64,000 bases of DNA, taken from contig NZ_CP130630.1 of the NCBI RefSeq assembly GCF_030551255.1, positions 6,057,501-6,121,500 of the forward strand, written 5' to 3'. The notes beneath the pieces are model-generated. The model worked only from the letters and a program-made list of their open reading frames with translations, did no database searches and was not told the DNA's origin. Of this stretch, positions 1 to 8,512 are shown in pieces. The stretch's first letter is position 1, and every line of letters starts with the position of its first letter. This DNA comes from Streptomyces sp. NL15-2K. GTDB taxonomy: Bacteria > Actinomycetota > Actinomycetes > Streptomycetales > Streptomycetaceae. The translations under genes were made by a program, and so were the position numbers.

Positions 1-69
1 CGCACGCGGTCGGCGCAGGGTGGCGGGGGCACATCCAGATGCCCGCACCACACTGCGAGGGGGACCGTG

Positions 70-3000
70 ATGGGAACCGCTGGCCTCGGCGGGCGGTACC
101 GCCTGGGCAGACTCGGCACGTCGTTGTTGCTGCTGCTCCCGCTGCTCGGGGTGACGGCGGCCTCCGGGCAGGGCAGCAGCGCCGAGTCCCGGCCGCGGGC
201 GGCCGACGCCGCCGACGCCCGGGTGGCGTACGCCGGTACCGGGCACCGCAGTCTCGGCAAGGCCACCCCCGACCCCAACGACCCCTCCACCACACCGCTG
301 TTCGGGGACGGCCCGGCCCACTTCGACGTCCAGCCGTCCGCCCTCGGCGACCGGATGGTCTTCGCGAGCCGCCGCGACGAGAAGAACCCGCAGATCTATC
401 TGCGGGCCGCCGACGGTTCGGTACGCAAACTCACCAGCGGCATGGACGCGGCGCACCCCCAGCTGACCCCGGACGGCCGGTCCGTGCTGTTCGACTCCGC
501 CGAGGCGAGCGGCCTGGGCGGCGGGACGCAGCGCGACCTGTGGCGGGTGCGCATCGACGGCACCGGCATGACACAGCTCACCGACACCACCGCGAACGAG
601 GAGGACCCGACGGTCTCCCCGGACGGGCAGCGGATCGCGTACTCGAGCGACAGCGACGCGTCGGTCGGGCAGCAGATCTACGTACGGCCGCTGGCAGGCG
701 GCACCGCCACCCGGATCACCGATCCCGGGAACGGCGCGGCCACCGAGCCCGCGTGGAACCCGGTGAACGACGACGTGAACCGGGACTGGATCGCGTACAC
801 CGCCACCACGACCGTCGACGGGCGGTCCCGGCCCCAGCTGCGGATCACGGACGGGACCAGCGACGAGCCGCTGTTCGCGGGCGATTACGCAACCTGGCGT
901 GCCCACGGGGCAGCGTGGAAGCCCGACGGGGACGGGGTGGTATTCCTGAGCCCTGAGATCACCTGTGACTGTGCGGGCGACTATGACCATGTGTTCAGTT
1001 CGCCCGTGCACTCCGACGACGTACCCCAGATGGAGATCAATGAGGACCGGGAGGTCCTCTCGCCCACCTGGCTCGGCCCGATCGACGGCGGCGGCGTGGT
1101 GGTGGACCGCACCACGGCGGCGGAGCCGGAGCCCAAAGCCCCTGACGACGGGCTCTCCGGCGCGCACGTGGTGACGCTGCAGGACGCCCGGATGGACGGA
1201 TCCGACCCACGCGACCTGGGCCTGACGATTCTCAACGAGGACCCGGAGGCCGACACCAACACCGATCCCGCCAAGGACCCGCTGTTCCAGCCCAGGGACG
1301 CGTACGACCCGTGGACCGAGCGGCAGAACTACACGCCGGACGGCCGCCGCATCGTCGTCACCCGCTTCGAGAACAACGATGACGGCCAACGGATCGAGCG
1401 GATCTGGATGGTGGACGCCGACGGCTCCAACGCGGCGCCCATGCCGCTCGAAGGACGCGCCGCGACGGACTGGGACACCGACCCGACGTTCTCCCCGGAC
1501 GGCAAGTACCTCGCCTTCACCCGGACCTCGCCGGGCGGCGTCGGAGAGGCCGCGGGGCCCAGCCGCATCCTCATCGCGGACGCGGCCACCGGCGCGATCA
1601 CCGGCCGGATCACTCCGCCGGCCGGGCAGCTCCAGGGCCAGGACGCGCAGCCCACCTGGTCCTCCGACGGCACCACCCTGGCCTTCACCCGCAACATGGA
1701 GATCGACGGGGGCGGCGGCAACAAGCACATCTGGACCGTGCCCGTGAACGACCTGACCCGGCAGAGCGACCTGAGCGCCACGAACTGCCCGGGCAGCTGC
1801 GCGATCATCGACGACAGCCCGGCGTTCTCCCCGGACGGGCTCAGCATCGCCTTCAACCGCAAGAGCGGTGGCGGCCAGGTCGACGAAGGCGGCGGCCTCC
1901 TCCTGACGTCCCTGTCGGGCGACGACTGCCAGGTGCTCCTGCCCGCCTCCCTCCTCGACCTCCCCGGCGCCTGCGGCCGCGAGCTGCCGGACACCTCGGA
2001 CACCGGCCCGTTCCAGCCGCGGGACGCCGCCTGGACTGCCGACGGCACGGGCCTGGTGTTCAGCTCCCGCGCCGAGCTTGCGGTCAACAGCCCCGAGAAA
2101 CTGCAGCTCCTGGACGTCGAGTCCGGCGACCTCACCCCGCTCACCAGCGATCTCCCGGGCCGGCAGAAGGAACCGAGCGTCCAGCAGTCCGTGGACCTCG
2201 CCGTCCAGGCGCCCGGCACCGCCCCGGAGGTCACCGTCGGCGACTCCACCACGGTCCAGGTCGACGTCGTGAACAACGGCCCCGCCGCCTCACCCGGCAC
2301 CCGGCTGACCGTCGATCCGCCGCCCGGCGTGCGGATCACCGGCCTGACCTGGCCCGGGGGCACCTGCGATGCCGCCTCACTCCAGTGCGACGTCGGCGTG
2401 GTGCAGCCCGGCGACACCGTTCCGGTGACCGTCACCCTCACCGGGGTCACTCCCGGCGACGCGCCGGTCGACTGGTCGGTCACCGGCACCGTCCTGGATC
2501 CGCGGCCCAACGACAACGCCGGCCGGACCGTGGTGCCGGTGCGCGAGGCCACCGAGCCCCCGCCCCCGACGACCCCGCCGCCGCCCACGACTGAGCCGCC
2601 CACCGAGCCCCCGACGACCCCGCCGCCCACCACCGAGCCGCCCACCGTGCCCCCGCAGGAGCCGGAGCCGGAGGCCGGGCCCGGGGTGCGCGTCACGGCC
2701 CAGCCGAACCCCGGCTACGTCGGCGGGCGGGTCGTGGTGACCTACACCGTGAGCAACGGCCGTAACGCGCTGGCGACCGGGCTGCGGCTGCGCATCGGCC
2801 TGCCCAAGGGCATCCCGAACAACGGGCCGCCGCCGGGCTGCGACCGTTCCTGGTTGTGCGCGCTGCCGGACCTGGACCAGGGCGCGAGCACCGTCGTACG
2901 GGTCGTCCTCAGCCCGAAGAAGGCGATGACCGGCCGGGTCACCGGCACCCTCACCACCACCGGGACGGACGCCGACAAGAGCGACAACACCGCCCGGCAG

Positions 3001-3318
3001 CGGCTGCGCATCCTCCAGCCGCGGATCGTCGCGGTGCCGGACATCGGCAAGCCCGGCTTCGTCACCTCGGTGCGCGGCAAGGACTTCCCGCCGGGCGTGC
3101 CGGTGCGGTTCACCTGGAAGCCGGGAATCACCGCGGCGGCGGCGCCGACCGTGCCGGAGCCGGACGGCACGTTCATCGGCCAGCTGCTCATCCTCGCCAA
3201 GGACCAGACCGGACCGCGCGTCATCACCGCCAGGGGCCCCGGGTTCTCCCCGGTGACGACCGACTTCCTGGTGGTCAGCGGCAGCGTCCAGCCGCCCGAC
3301 GAGGTGACCCGCCGATGA
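70..3318 (+). CDS. Secreted PD40 beta-propeller protein with DUF11-type domains, CIS-linked
   Basis: The N-terminus has a basic stretch followed by a leucine-rich segment (LLLLLPLLG), a Sec signal peptide ending near residue 36. Residues about 90-690 contain repeated PD40/TolB-like blades (forms of 'SPDGxxIAF' recur many times), giving a beta-propeller. Then come a DUF11/CARDB-like domain (about 705-825), a Pro/Thr linker (about 830-868), a second DUF11-like domain (about 874-975) and a C-terminal Ig/IPT-like domain. ATG at 70 sits 6 nt after GAGGGGG (57-63); GTG at 67 is an in-frame alternative. The stop overlaps the DUF4255 gene (ATGA), so the two are translationally coupled. Propeller/DUF11 proteins of this kind accompany Streptomyces CIS loci. 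The role is unknown; an extracytoplasmic adhesion or sensing part is an inference. Confidence 0.8.
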   Translation: MGTAGLGGRYRLGRLGTSLLLLLPLLGVTAASGQGSSAESRPRAADAADARVAYAGTGHRSLGKATPDPNDPSTTPLFGDGPAHFDVQPSALGDRMVFASRRDEKNPQIYLRAADGSVRKLTSGMDAAHPQLTPDGRSVLFDSAEASGLGGGTQRDLWRVRIDGTGMTQLTDTTANEEDPTVSPDGQRIAYSSDSDASVGQQIYVRPLAGGTATRITDPGNGAATEPAWNPVNDDVNRDWIAYTATTTVDGRSRPQLRITDGTSDEPLFAGDYATWRAHGAAWKPDGDGVVFLSPEITCDCAGDYDHVFSSPVHSDDVPQMEINEDREVLSPTWLGPIDGGGVVVDRTTAAEPEPKAPDDGLSGAHVVTLQDARMDGSDPRDLGLTILNEDPEADTNTDPAKDPLFQPRDAYDPWTERQNYTPDGRRIVVTRFENNDDGQRIERIWMVDADGSNAAPMPLEGRAATDWDTDPTFSPDGKYLAFTRTSPGGVGEAAGPSRILIADAATGAITGRITPPAGQLQGQDAQPTWSSDGTTLAFTRNMEIDGGGGNKHIWTVPVNDLTRQSDLSATNCPGSCAIIDDSPAFSPDGLSIAFNRKSGGGQVDEGGGLLLTSLSGDDCQVLLPASLLDLPGACGRELPDTSDTGPFQPRDAAWTADGTGLVFSSRAELAVNSPEKLQLLDVESGDLTPLTSDLPGRQKEPSVQQSVDLAVQAPGTAPEVTVGDSTTVQVDVVNNGPAASPGTRLTVDPPPGVRITGLTWPGGTCDAASLQCDVGVVQPGDTVPVTVTLTGVTPGDAPVDWSVTGTVLDPRPNDNAGRTVVPVREATEPPPPTTPPPPTTEPPTEPPTTPPPTTEPPTVPPQEPEPEAGPGVRVTAQPNPGYVGGRVVVTYTVSNGRNALATGLRLRIGLPKGIPNNGPPPGCDRSWLCALPDLDQGASTVVRVVLSPKKAMTGRVTGTLTTTGTDADKSDNTARQRLRILQPRIVAVPDIGKPGFVTSVRGKDFPPGVPVRFTWKPGITAAAAPTVPEPDGTFIGQLLILAKDQTGPRVITARGPGFSPVTTDFLVVSGSVQPPDEVTRR

Positions 3319-4022
3319 TCCACGAGGTCGACGAGGGGCTGCGCCGCCTGCTCGGCGAGTCCGGCCTGGAGGCATCGGGCGTCGAGGTGGTCTTCGACGC
3401 CCCCACCCGGGACTGGGCGGCGCGCCGCAGCGCCCCGACGGTCTGCGTCTTCCTGTACGACATACGGGAGGACGCCACCCGGCGCGGCAGCGGCGCCGGT
3501 GAGGTGTACGACGAGGACGGGCACCTGGTGGCGCGGCGCTCCCCGGCGCGCTGGTTCGAGCTGACGTACCTGGTCACCGCGTGGGCGAGCCGCCCGCAGG
3601 ACGAACACCGGCTGCTCTCGCAGGTGCTCACCTGTCTGGTGGCCGCCGACTCGCTGCCCGCACGGCTGCTCACCGGCACGCTCGCCGAACTCGGCCTGAT
3701 CGTGGGGCTGGACGCCGGCGGGTCCGGACTCGACGCACCGGCCGCCTCCGATGTGTGGTCGGCGCTCGGCGGGGAGCTGAAGGCGTCGCTCGAGGTGCGG
3801 GTGCGCGCACCGCTGGCCGGCGTGACCACGGCCGTCGCACCGCCGGTCACCGAAGGCCTCGTCGTACGCTCCGCCGCCCGGCGCGAGGACGGGGAAGCGG
3901 CGCCGGGGCGCCGGCTGCGCTACACGGAGACAAGCGACCCGGGCCCGGACGGCTTCGCGGGTCCACGCGAACGGGGGGCGGCGCCCGCGCGGCGGCGCCG
4001 TAGGGGGGACCGCCAGCCGTGA
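3315..4022 (+). CDS. DUF4255 (Pvc16/Afp16 N-terminal family) CIS tail terminator/cap
   Basis: The 235-aa product starts with MIHEVDEGLRRLL and carries the DUF4255 hallmark 'PTVCVFLYDIRED' followed by 'RWFELTYLVTAWA', the pattern of Pvc16/Afp16 proteins. In characterised CIS this protein caps the distal end of tube and sheath and sets length. The C-terminal 50 residues are Arg/Gly-rich and look disordered. ATG 3315 overlaps the upstream stop, and the stop overlaps GTG 4019 of the AAA+ ATPase (GTGA), so the three genes form one operon. The same DUF4255-AAA+ pairing is standard in CIS loci. A longer in-frame reading upstream is a shadow of the first gene. Confidence 0.88.
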   Translation: MIHEVDEGLRRLLGESGLEASGVEVVFDAPTRDWAARRSAPTVCVFLYDIREDATRRGSGAGEVYDEDGHLVARRSPARWFELTYLVTAWASRPQDEHRLLSQVLTCLVAADSLPARLLTGTLAELGLIVGLDAGGSGLDAPAASDVWSALGGELKASLEVRVRAPLAGVTTAVAPPVTEGLVVRSAARREDGEAAPGRRLRYTETSDPGPDGFAGPRERGAAPARRRRRGDRQP

Positions 4023-6160
4023 CGCATACTGCGGAACCTGTCGCCATCGCCCACCTCGACGCTCGTCCCGACGCCGAACCCGCCCCCGCCGACCGGGAGC
4101 ACCTCTGGACGAGGCTCCGTGCGGTCGAGGAGCGGGTGCGGCGCGCGGTGGCGGTCCGGCGTGCCGTCGACCCCGATCCCGATGACCCGTACCGGGGCCA
4201 GTACCTCAGCCCCGAGGCGGTGGCCCGGATCCTGGACGAGCCGGGGGGGCTCGACGTACCCCCTCACGAGCCGTGGCGCCCGCCGGCCGGGTCCGTTCTC
4301 GATGGGCTTGCCGGGCGGTTCGGGCTGTCCTCGCTGGACCTGGATCTGCTCCTGGTCGCGGTGGCGCCGGACCTGGACGCGCGGTTCGAACGCCTCTACG
4401 GCTACCTCAACGACGACCTGACGCGCCGTCGGCCCACGGTCGGGCTCGCCCTGGAGCTGTGCGGGCTCGCCGGGGCGGCAGCCGCCCGGTTCCGGCTGGG
4501 CCCCGGAGCGCCGTTGATCGCGGGTGGTGTGGTGGAGGTCGGGGAGCCGGAACGGCCGCCGCTGTCCCGGGTGTTGGTGGTCCCCGACCGGATCACCGGG
4601 CACCTGCTGGGCGGCGCGCAGCCCGACGCCCGGCTCGCCGGGGTGCTCGGCGAGGTCCGGGAGGACCCGACCGCCGAGGCGGCGGAGGTTCACCGGGCGG
4701 CGGCCGCGGCCGGGACCGGCGTCGGCCTCGTCCACCTGCGCAGCCGGGGCGGCGACGCCGAGGGGCTGGCCGTCGCCGCCTTGCGCGCGGCCGGGCTGCG
4801 CCCGCTCGCCCTGGACGCGGTGGCACTGGCCCGGCGCTCGGGCGACGTGCCGGAGCTCGCCCGGGTAGCCGCCCGCGAAGCCCGCCTGACCGGTGCCGGG
4901 GTCGTCCTCGGCCCCCTGGAAGCGCTGCCCGGGGAGCCCGCCGAACGGGCCCGGACGCTGAGGACGCTGTGCGCGGCGTTGCGGGGGATCTCCTTGCTGA
5001 CGCACGGCACGGTCGGCTGGGACCCGGCGTGGGCGGCCGACACCCCCGTCGTCCTGACCGTGTCGGCGCCTTCGCCCGAGCGGCAGGCCGCGCGCTGGCG
5101 GCACGCCCTGGACCGGGCCGCCGGCGGTGTCGGTGACGCCGGGGCCGCCGGTGACGGCTCCGTGCCCGGTGACGCCGAGGCGCTCGCCCGCGCGGTCGCC
5201 GCGCACCGCCTGGACTCCGGGCAGTTGCGCCGCGCCGCCGACGTGGCCGTGCGCACCGCCGCCCTCGCGGGCCGCCCGGTCCGCCCAGAGGACCTGCAGA
5301 GCGCCGTACGCGCTCAGAACGGCGCGGGCCTCGACCGGCTCGCCCGCCGGGTGGAGCCGGGAGTCGGCTGGGACGACCTGGTGCTCCCGCCGCCCACCCA
5401 CCGGCAGCTGCGCGAACTCGCGCTGCGCGCCCGCCACCGCGAGCAGGTGCTCGGGCAGTGGGGGATGCGGCCCGGCGGCGGCCGGGGGCGCGGCGTGATC
5501 GCGCTGTTCGCCGGTGAGTCGGGCACCGGCAAGACCATGTCCGCCGAAGTCGTCGCCGCGGACCTGGGCATGGACCTGTACGTGGTGGACTTGTCCACAG
5601 TTGTGGACAAGTACGTGGGGGAGACCGAGAAGAACCTGGAGCGGATCTTCACCGAGGCGTCGGCGGTCAACGCCGTGCTGCTCTTCGACGAGGCCGACGC
5701 GATCTTCGGCAAGCGCTCGGAGGTGAAGGACGCGCACGACCGGCACGCCAACATCGAGTCGGCGTACCTGCTCCAGCGCATGGAGTCGTTCGACGGGATC
5801 GCGGTGCTGACCACCAACCTGCGGGCCAACCTGGACGAGGCGTTCACGCGCCGTCTGGACGTGGTGGCGGACTTCCCGGTGCCCGACTCCGGCCAGCGCC
5901 TCGCCTTGTGGGATCGGTGCCTGGGCGACCGGCTGCCCCGGGCCGACGACCTGGACCTCGCCTTCTGCGCGGACCGCTTCGAACTGGCCGGCGGTTCGAT
6001 CCGCGCCTGTGCGGTGACGGCGGCCTACCTCGCGGCGGAGTCCGGCGAGCCGCTCACCATGCGGCAGGTGGTGACGGCGGTCGCGCAGGAGTACCGCAAG
6101 CTCGGACGGCTGGTCCTGGAGAGCGAGTTCGGGCCGTATCTGGCGGCTGTCGGCGCCTGA
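4019..6160 (+). CDS. CIS AAA+ ATPase (Afp15/Cis15-like)
   Basis: A 713-aa protein with a long helical N-terminal half and a C-terminal AAA+ module. Walker A GESGTGKT lies near residues 499-506, Walker B LLFDEAD near 553-560, a sensor-1 segment 'VLTTNLRANLDEAFTRRLD' about 40 residues later, and the Arg-finger region follows. This is the conserved ATPase of CIS loci (Afp15, Pvc15), thought to aid assembly of the particle, possibly the cap or sheath. GTG 4019 overlaps the DUF4255 stop (GTGA). The coding sequence contains two head-to-head perfect DnaA-box sequences built from codons that are rare in this genome (5591-5610). No other ATPase is present in the CIS region. Confidence 0.9.
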   Translation: MTHTAEPVAIAHLDARPDAEPAPADREHLWTRLRAVEERVRRAVAVRRAVDPDPDDPYRGQYLSPEAVARILDEPGGLDVPPHEPWRPPAGSVLDGLAGRFGLSSLDLDLLLVAVAPDLDARFERLYGYLNDDLTRRRPTVGLALELCGLAGAAAARFRLGPGAPLIAGGVVEVGEPERPPLSRVLVVPDRITGHLLGGAQPDARLAGVLGEVREDPTAEAAEVHRAAAAAGTGVGLVHLRSRGGDAEGLAVAALRAAGLRPLALDAVALARRSGDVPELARVAAREARLTGAGVVLGPLEALPGEPAERARTLRTLCAALRGISLLTHGTVGWDPAWAADTPVVLTVSAPSPERQAARWRHALDRAAGGVGDAGAAGDGSVPGDAEALARAVAAHRLDSGQLRRAADVAVRTAALAGRPVRPEDLQSAVRAQNGAGLDRLARRVEPGVGWDDLVLPPPTHRQLRELALRARHREQVLGQWGMRPGGGRGRGVIALFAGESGTGKTMSAEVVAADLGMDLYVVDLSTVVDKYVGETEKNLERIFTEASAVNAVLLFDEADAIFGKRSEVKDAHDRHANIESAYLLQRMESFDGIAVLTTNLRANLDEAFTRRLDVVADFPVPDSGQRLALWDRCLGDRLPRADDLDLAFCADRFELAGGSIRACAVTAAYLAAESGEPLTMRQVVTAVAQEYRKLGRLVLESEFGPYLAAVGA
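5591..5610. promoter_or_regulatory. Inverted pair of perfect Streptomyces DnaA boxes inside the ATPase gene
   Basis: TTGTCCACA (5591-5599), a 2-nt spacer GT, then TGTGGACAA (5602-5610). Each half equals TTGTCCACA, the preferred Streptomyces DnaA box. In frame the stretch encodes L-S-T-V-V-D-K using TTG, ACA and GTT, which are disfavoured in such GC-rich DNA. DnaA binding itself is an inference. Confidence 0.55.
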
Positions 6161-6211
6161 GGATCGGGCCGCGCGGCGCGAGATACGGCGTGACGTGAAC
6201 GTGACTGCGTT

Positions 6212-7960
6212 CTACTCGCGCGGGCCGACCAGTTCCTCGTACAGCTTCCGCTTCTCGGCGGTGTCCTTGGCTGCCTTCAGCTTGTCCACCCAGTCGCGCT
6301 GGATCTTCTGGAGGAAGTCGTGCCAGTTTTCCCCGCCCATCTCCCCCAGTTTCACCTGCGTGGCACCGATCTTGTCCTGCTTGTGGCCGTGCAGCACGGA
6401 CTCGGGGTTGGCGGTCACCTCCGTGGACGTGATGCCGTGGTGATAGCCGACCGGGCTGGGGGCGTCGGGCTCCAACGTCTCGAGGCCGACCAGCAGGCCG
6501 CCGTCCGTGTCACCGGTCGGCGCGGTGAACACCAGGAGCATGTGGCCGTAGGAGCCGTTCGGCAGGACGACGTCGCCGTTCCAGTCCTTGGTTCCGAAGC
6601 CGCCGCCCGAGATGTTGACCCCCATCAGGTCCGGGTTGGCCATGCCGGGGGTGTATTCGGAGAGCTTGTTCTTCACCGCCGCCCCGACGCCGCCCTCCTC
6701 CTTGAACTTGCCAGTGCCGGGCTCACCGTCCTTGTTCTTGCGGATGGAGGAGCGGTGCGTGGCGTAATCGCGCTTCAACGTGTCCGTCTGCCGGGTGCCT
6801 TTCTCGGTGACGCCGAGGAAGTCGAGCAGCTGATGGGGGCTCTCCCCCTTGCGTAGGGCCGGGATGCGGATGTTGACGCGTCCGCCGTGGGCGAGGGCCC
6901 GGATGACGTCCCCCTCCTTGTAGTCGACGTAGTTGTCGTCCTTCCCCGCGACCTGGAGACCGTGCCGCAGGATGAGCAGGACGTTGGTGAGGATGTTCCG
7001 GGCGAAGTCGTCCCGTCCTTTCATCTCCCCCGTCGCGTGTTCGCCGGCGGACTCGTGCTTCCGCTCCTCGCGCACGCCTTCCGGGAACAGGGTGTCGACG
7101 GCCGTTTCCCGGATCTGCTTGTTCCGTTCGTTCTCCAGCGTCTGCCGTTCCGGATCGTCGGGCCCCAGCTGGTTGGTCCGCATGAATCGGCCCAGGGTGT
7201 AGGCCGGATTGATCGGCGTGGAGGCTCCCGCGACCGGTGCCTGTGTCTGGAAGGCGAGGGTCGCGGCGAGGATGCGCCGTCCCGGGCTGAGCTTCAGCCA
7301 GGACGAGTAGCCGACCTGCTCCTGCTCCGCGGCCTCGGCCTGCGCATCCTCCCCGGCCTTGCCCTTGCCGCTCGCGCTCTTGCCCGCGCCGGCCATCCTG
7401 CCCTTGCCCTCGGCGATCAGCCTGGCCTCTGCCAGGGTGCCGATGCCCACACTGTTCAGCCAGTCCGGCCGCTTCGCCGAGAGGATCTCGATGTCCCTGA
7501 GTTCGTCCGGCTGGAAGGCCTCCCCGAGGACCAGCCGCCGTTCCAGGACCCACCGCAACCGGGCTTTCTTCGGCAGCCAGCTCTCCGGCCACTTCTTGTG
7601 CGGCTCCCAGAAGTTGAACTTCCGTACCTCCAGGAGCGTGTGCTCATCGATCGACGCGCTGAGCCGGACCATCACCGTATCGGGGTCCCGGGAGGCCTCC
7701 AGGGCAGCCTCGTCGGCCGGCGGCGTGCTCTCCCTCGCGGGGGCGTCCGCTTCCGCCTGGCCTTCCCGGGCCCGCTGGACGATCGCCGTCGCCACCTGGT
7801 TGCCGGCCGCGCTCTGACGCGCCGCCACCTCGGCGGGGCTCACCCGGCCCGGGCCGCCCGCCCCATGCACGGGTGGCGCCGCGACCTGCGGGGCGGGCAC
7901 GGTCCGCGCCGGTGTCCTCGGCCGCCTGTGCTCGGTGTCGCCGTGCCGCTGTCCGTACAT
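6212..7960 (-). CDS. Candidate CIS cargo/toxin lacking the DUF4157 peptidase motif
   Basis: The product is 582 aa, with ATG at 7960 after GGGAGGGG; the longer upstream reading lacks such a site. The N-terminal 60 residues are His/Pro/Ala-rich and contain 'AARQSAAGNQVATAIVQRA', a version of the 'QRxAGNxAVxRLLQR' motif that opens DUF4157 CIS-associated proteins, but no HExxH follows. The middle has a Gly/Lys/Ala-rich linker (about residues 200-235). The C-terminal half contains 'GGGFGTKDWNGDVVLPNG' and a His/Gly-rich tail. I do not recognise a catalytic family. Its location, convergent with the AAA+ gene, and the shared leader motif suggest a CIS payload; that is an inference. Confidence 0.6.
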   Translation of the reverse strand: MYGQRHGDTEHRRPRTPARTVPAPQVAAPPVHGAGGPGRVSPAEVAARQSAAGNQVATAIVQRAREGQAEADAPARESTPPADEAALEASRDPDTVMVRLSASIDEHTLLEVRKFNFWEPHKKWPESWLPKKARLRWVLERRLVLGEAFQPDELRDIEILSAKRPDWLNSVGIGTLAEARLIAEGKGRMAGAGKSASGKGKAGEDAQAEAAEQEQVGYSSWLKLSPGRRILAATLAFQTQAPVAGASTPINPAYTLGRFMRTNQLGPDDPERQTLENERNKQIRETAVDTLFPEGVREERKHESAGEHATGEMKGRDDFARNILTNVLLILRHGLQVAGKDDNYVDYKEGDVIRALAHGGRVNIRIPALRKGESPHQLLDFLGVTEKGTRQTDTLKRDYATHRSSIRKNKDGEPGTGKFKEEGGVGAAVKNKLSEYTPGMANPDLMGVNISGGGFGTKDWNGDVVLPNGSYGHMLLVFTAPTGDTDGGLLVGLETLEPDAPSPVGYHHGITSTEVTANPESVLHGHKQDKIGATQVKLGEMGGENWHDFLQKIQRDWVDKLKAAKDTAEKRKLYEELVGPRE

Positions 7961-8150
7961 CCGTGTCCCCTCCCGACTCGCCGCACCGCCGGTATCGCCT
8001 GCACTGTGCGTTCCGCGCACCAGGCTGCAACGTGCCCGGCCGCGGCTCAAGAGCCGCAGGGGCAGCGTTGGTGCGCCTGCGGCTTCCCCTGGCGCCGGAG
8101 TCGCGCGACGTTGCGCTCGAACTCGCGGAGATTCGGCGGACGATGCAGGT

Positions 8151-8243
8151 CAAAGCTCCCTACAGAAGAGCTGCACCCGGTCGGGTTCACCGAACAGCGC
8201 GGCCGGCTGGCGCTCCTCGTACAGCGGGGGCGTGGGCGTTCAC
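8151..8243 (-). pseudogene. 3' fragment of an unidentified gene next to the TnpB element
   Basis: On the minus strand a strongly GC3-biased frame reads 'PLYEERQPAALFGEPDRV' and ends 'QLFCREL' at a TGA (8151-8153). An in-frame stop lies just upstream, near the TnpB element's left hairpin, so only the last 25-30 codons remain. I cannot name the parent family. It looks like a gene tail cut off by insertion or deletion at the element. Confidence 0.4.
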
Positions 8244-8512
8244 CTGTTTCTTGCGAGGAGGCCCCGGCGTTCACGCCGGGGAGGAATCGCATCCGGGTGT
8301 CGCGACGCGGAGCGTCGCCGCATCCGGTTCAAGGCGCGGAGTCGCCCGTACCGCTGTCGGCATCGCCGAGGTGATCCGAACACGCGTGCCCGTGATCGCT
8401 GGTCGGGGTGGTGGTCGTGGGATCGGGGAGCGTTTGTGCTGCTGTCGTACATATGGTCCTTGGGAGAGTTCGGGACGGCAAAGTGTCCCGGCCGGGGCCG
8501 TGAGGGGGCGAG

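Noticed and set aside
1329..2696. Long minus-strand frame opposite the propeller gene
   Set aside because: Ser/Arg/Pro-rich shadow without an RBS or homology features.
8047..8292. Minus-strand 81-codon frame 'FDLHRPPNLREFERNVARLR'
   Set aside because: It overlaps the better-supported gene tail (8151-8243) and the element's left hairpin; no family recognised.
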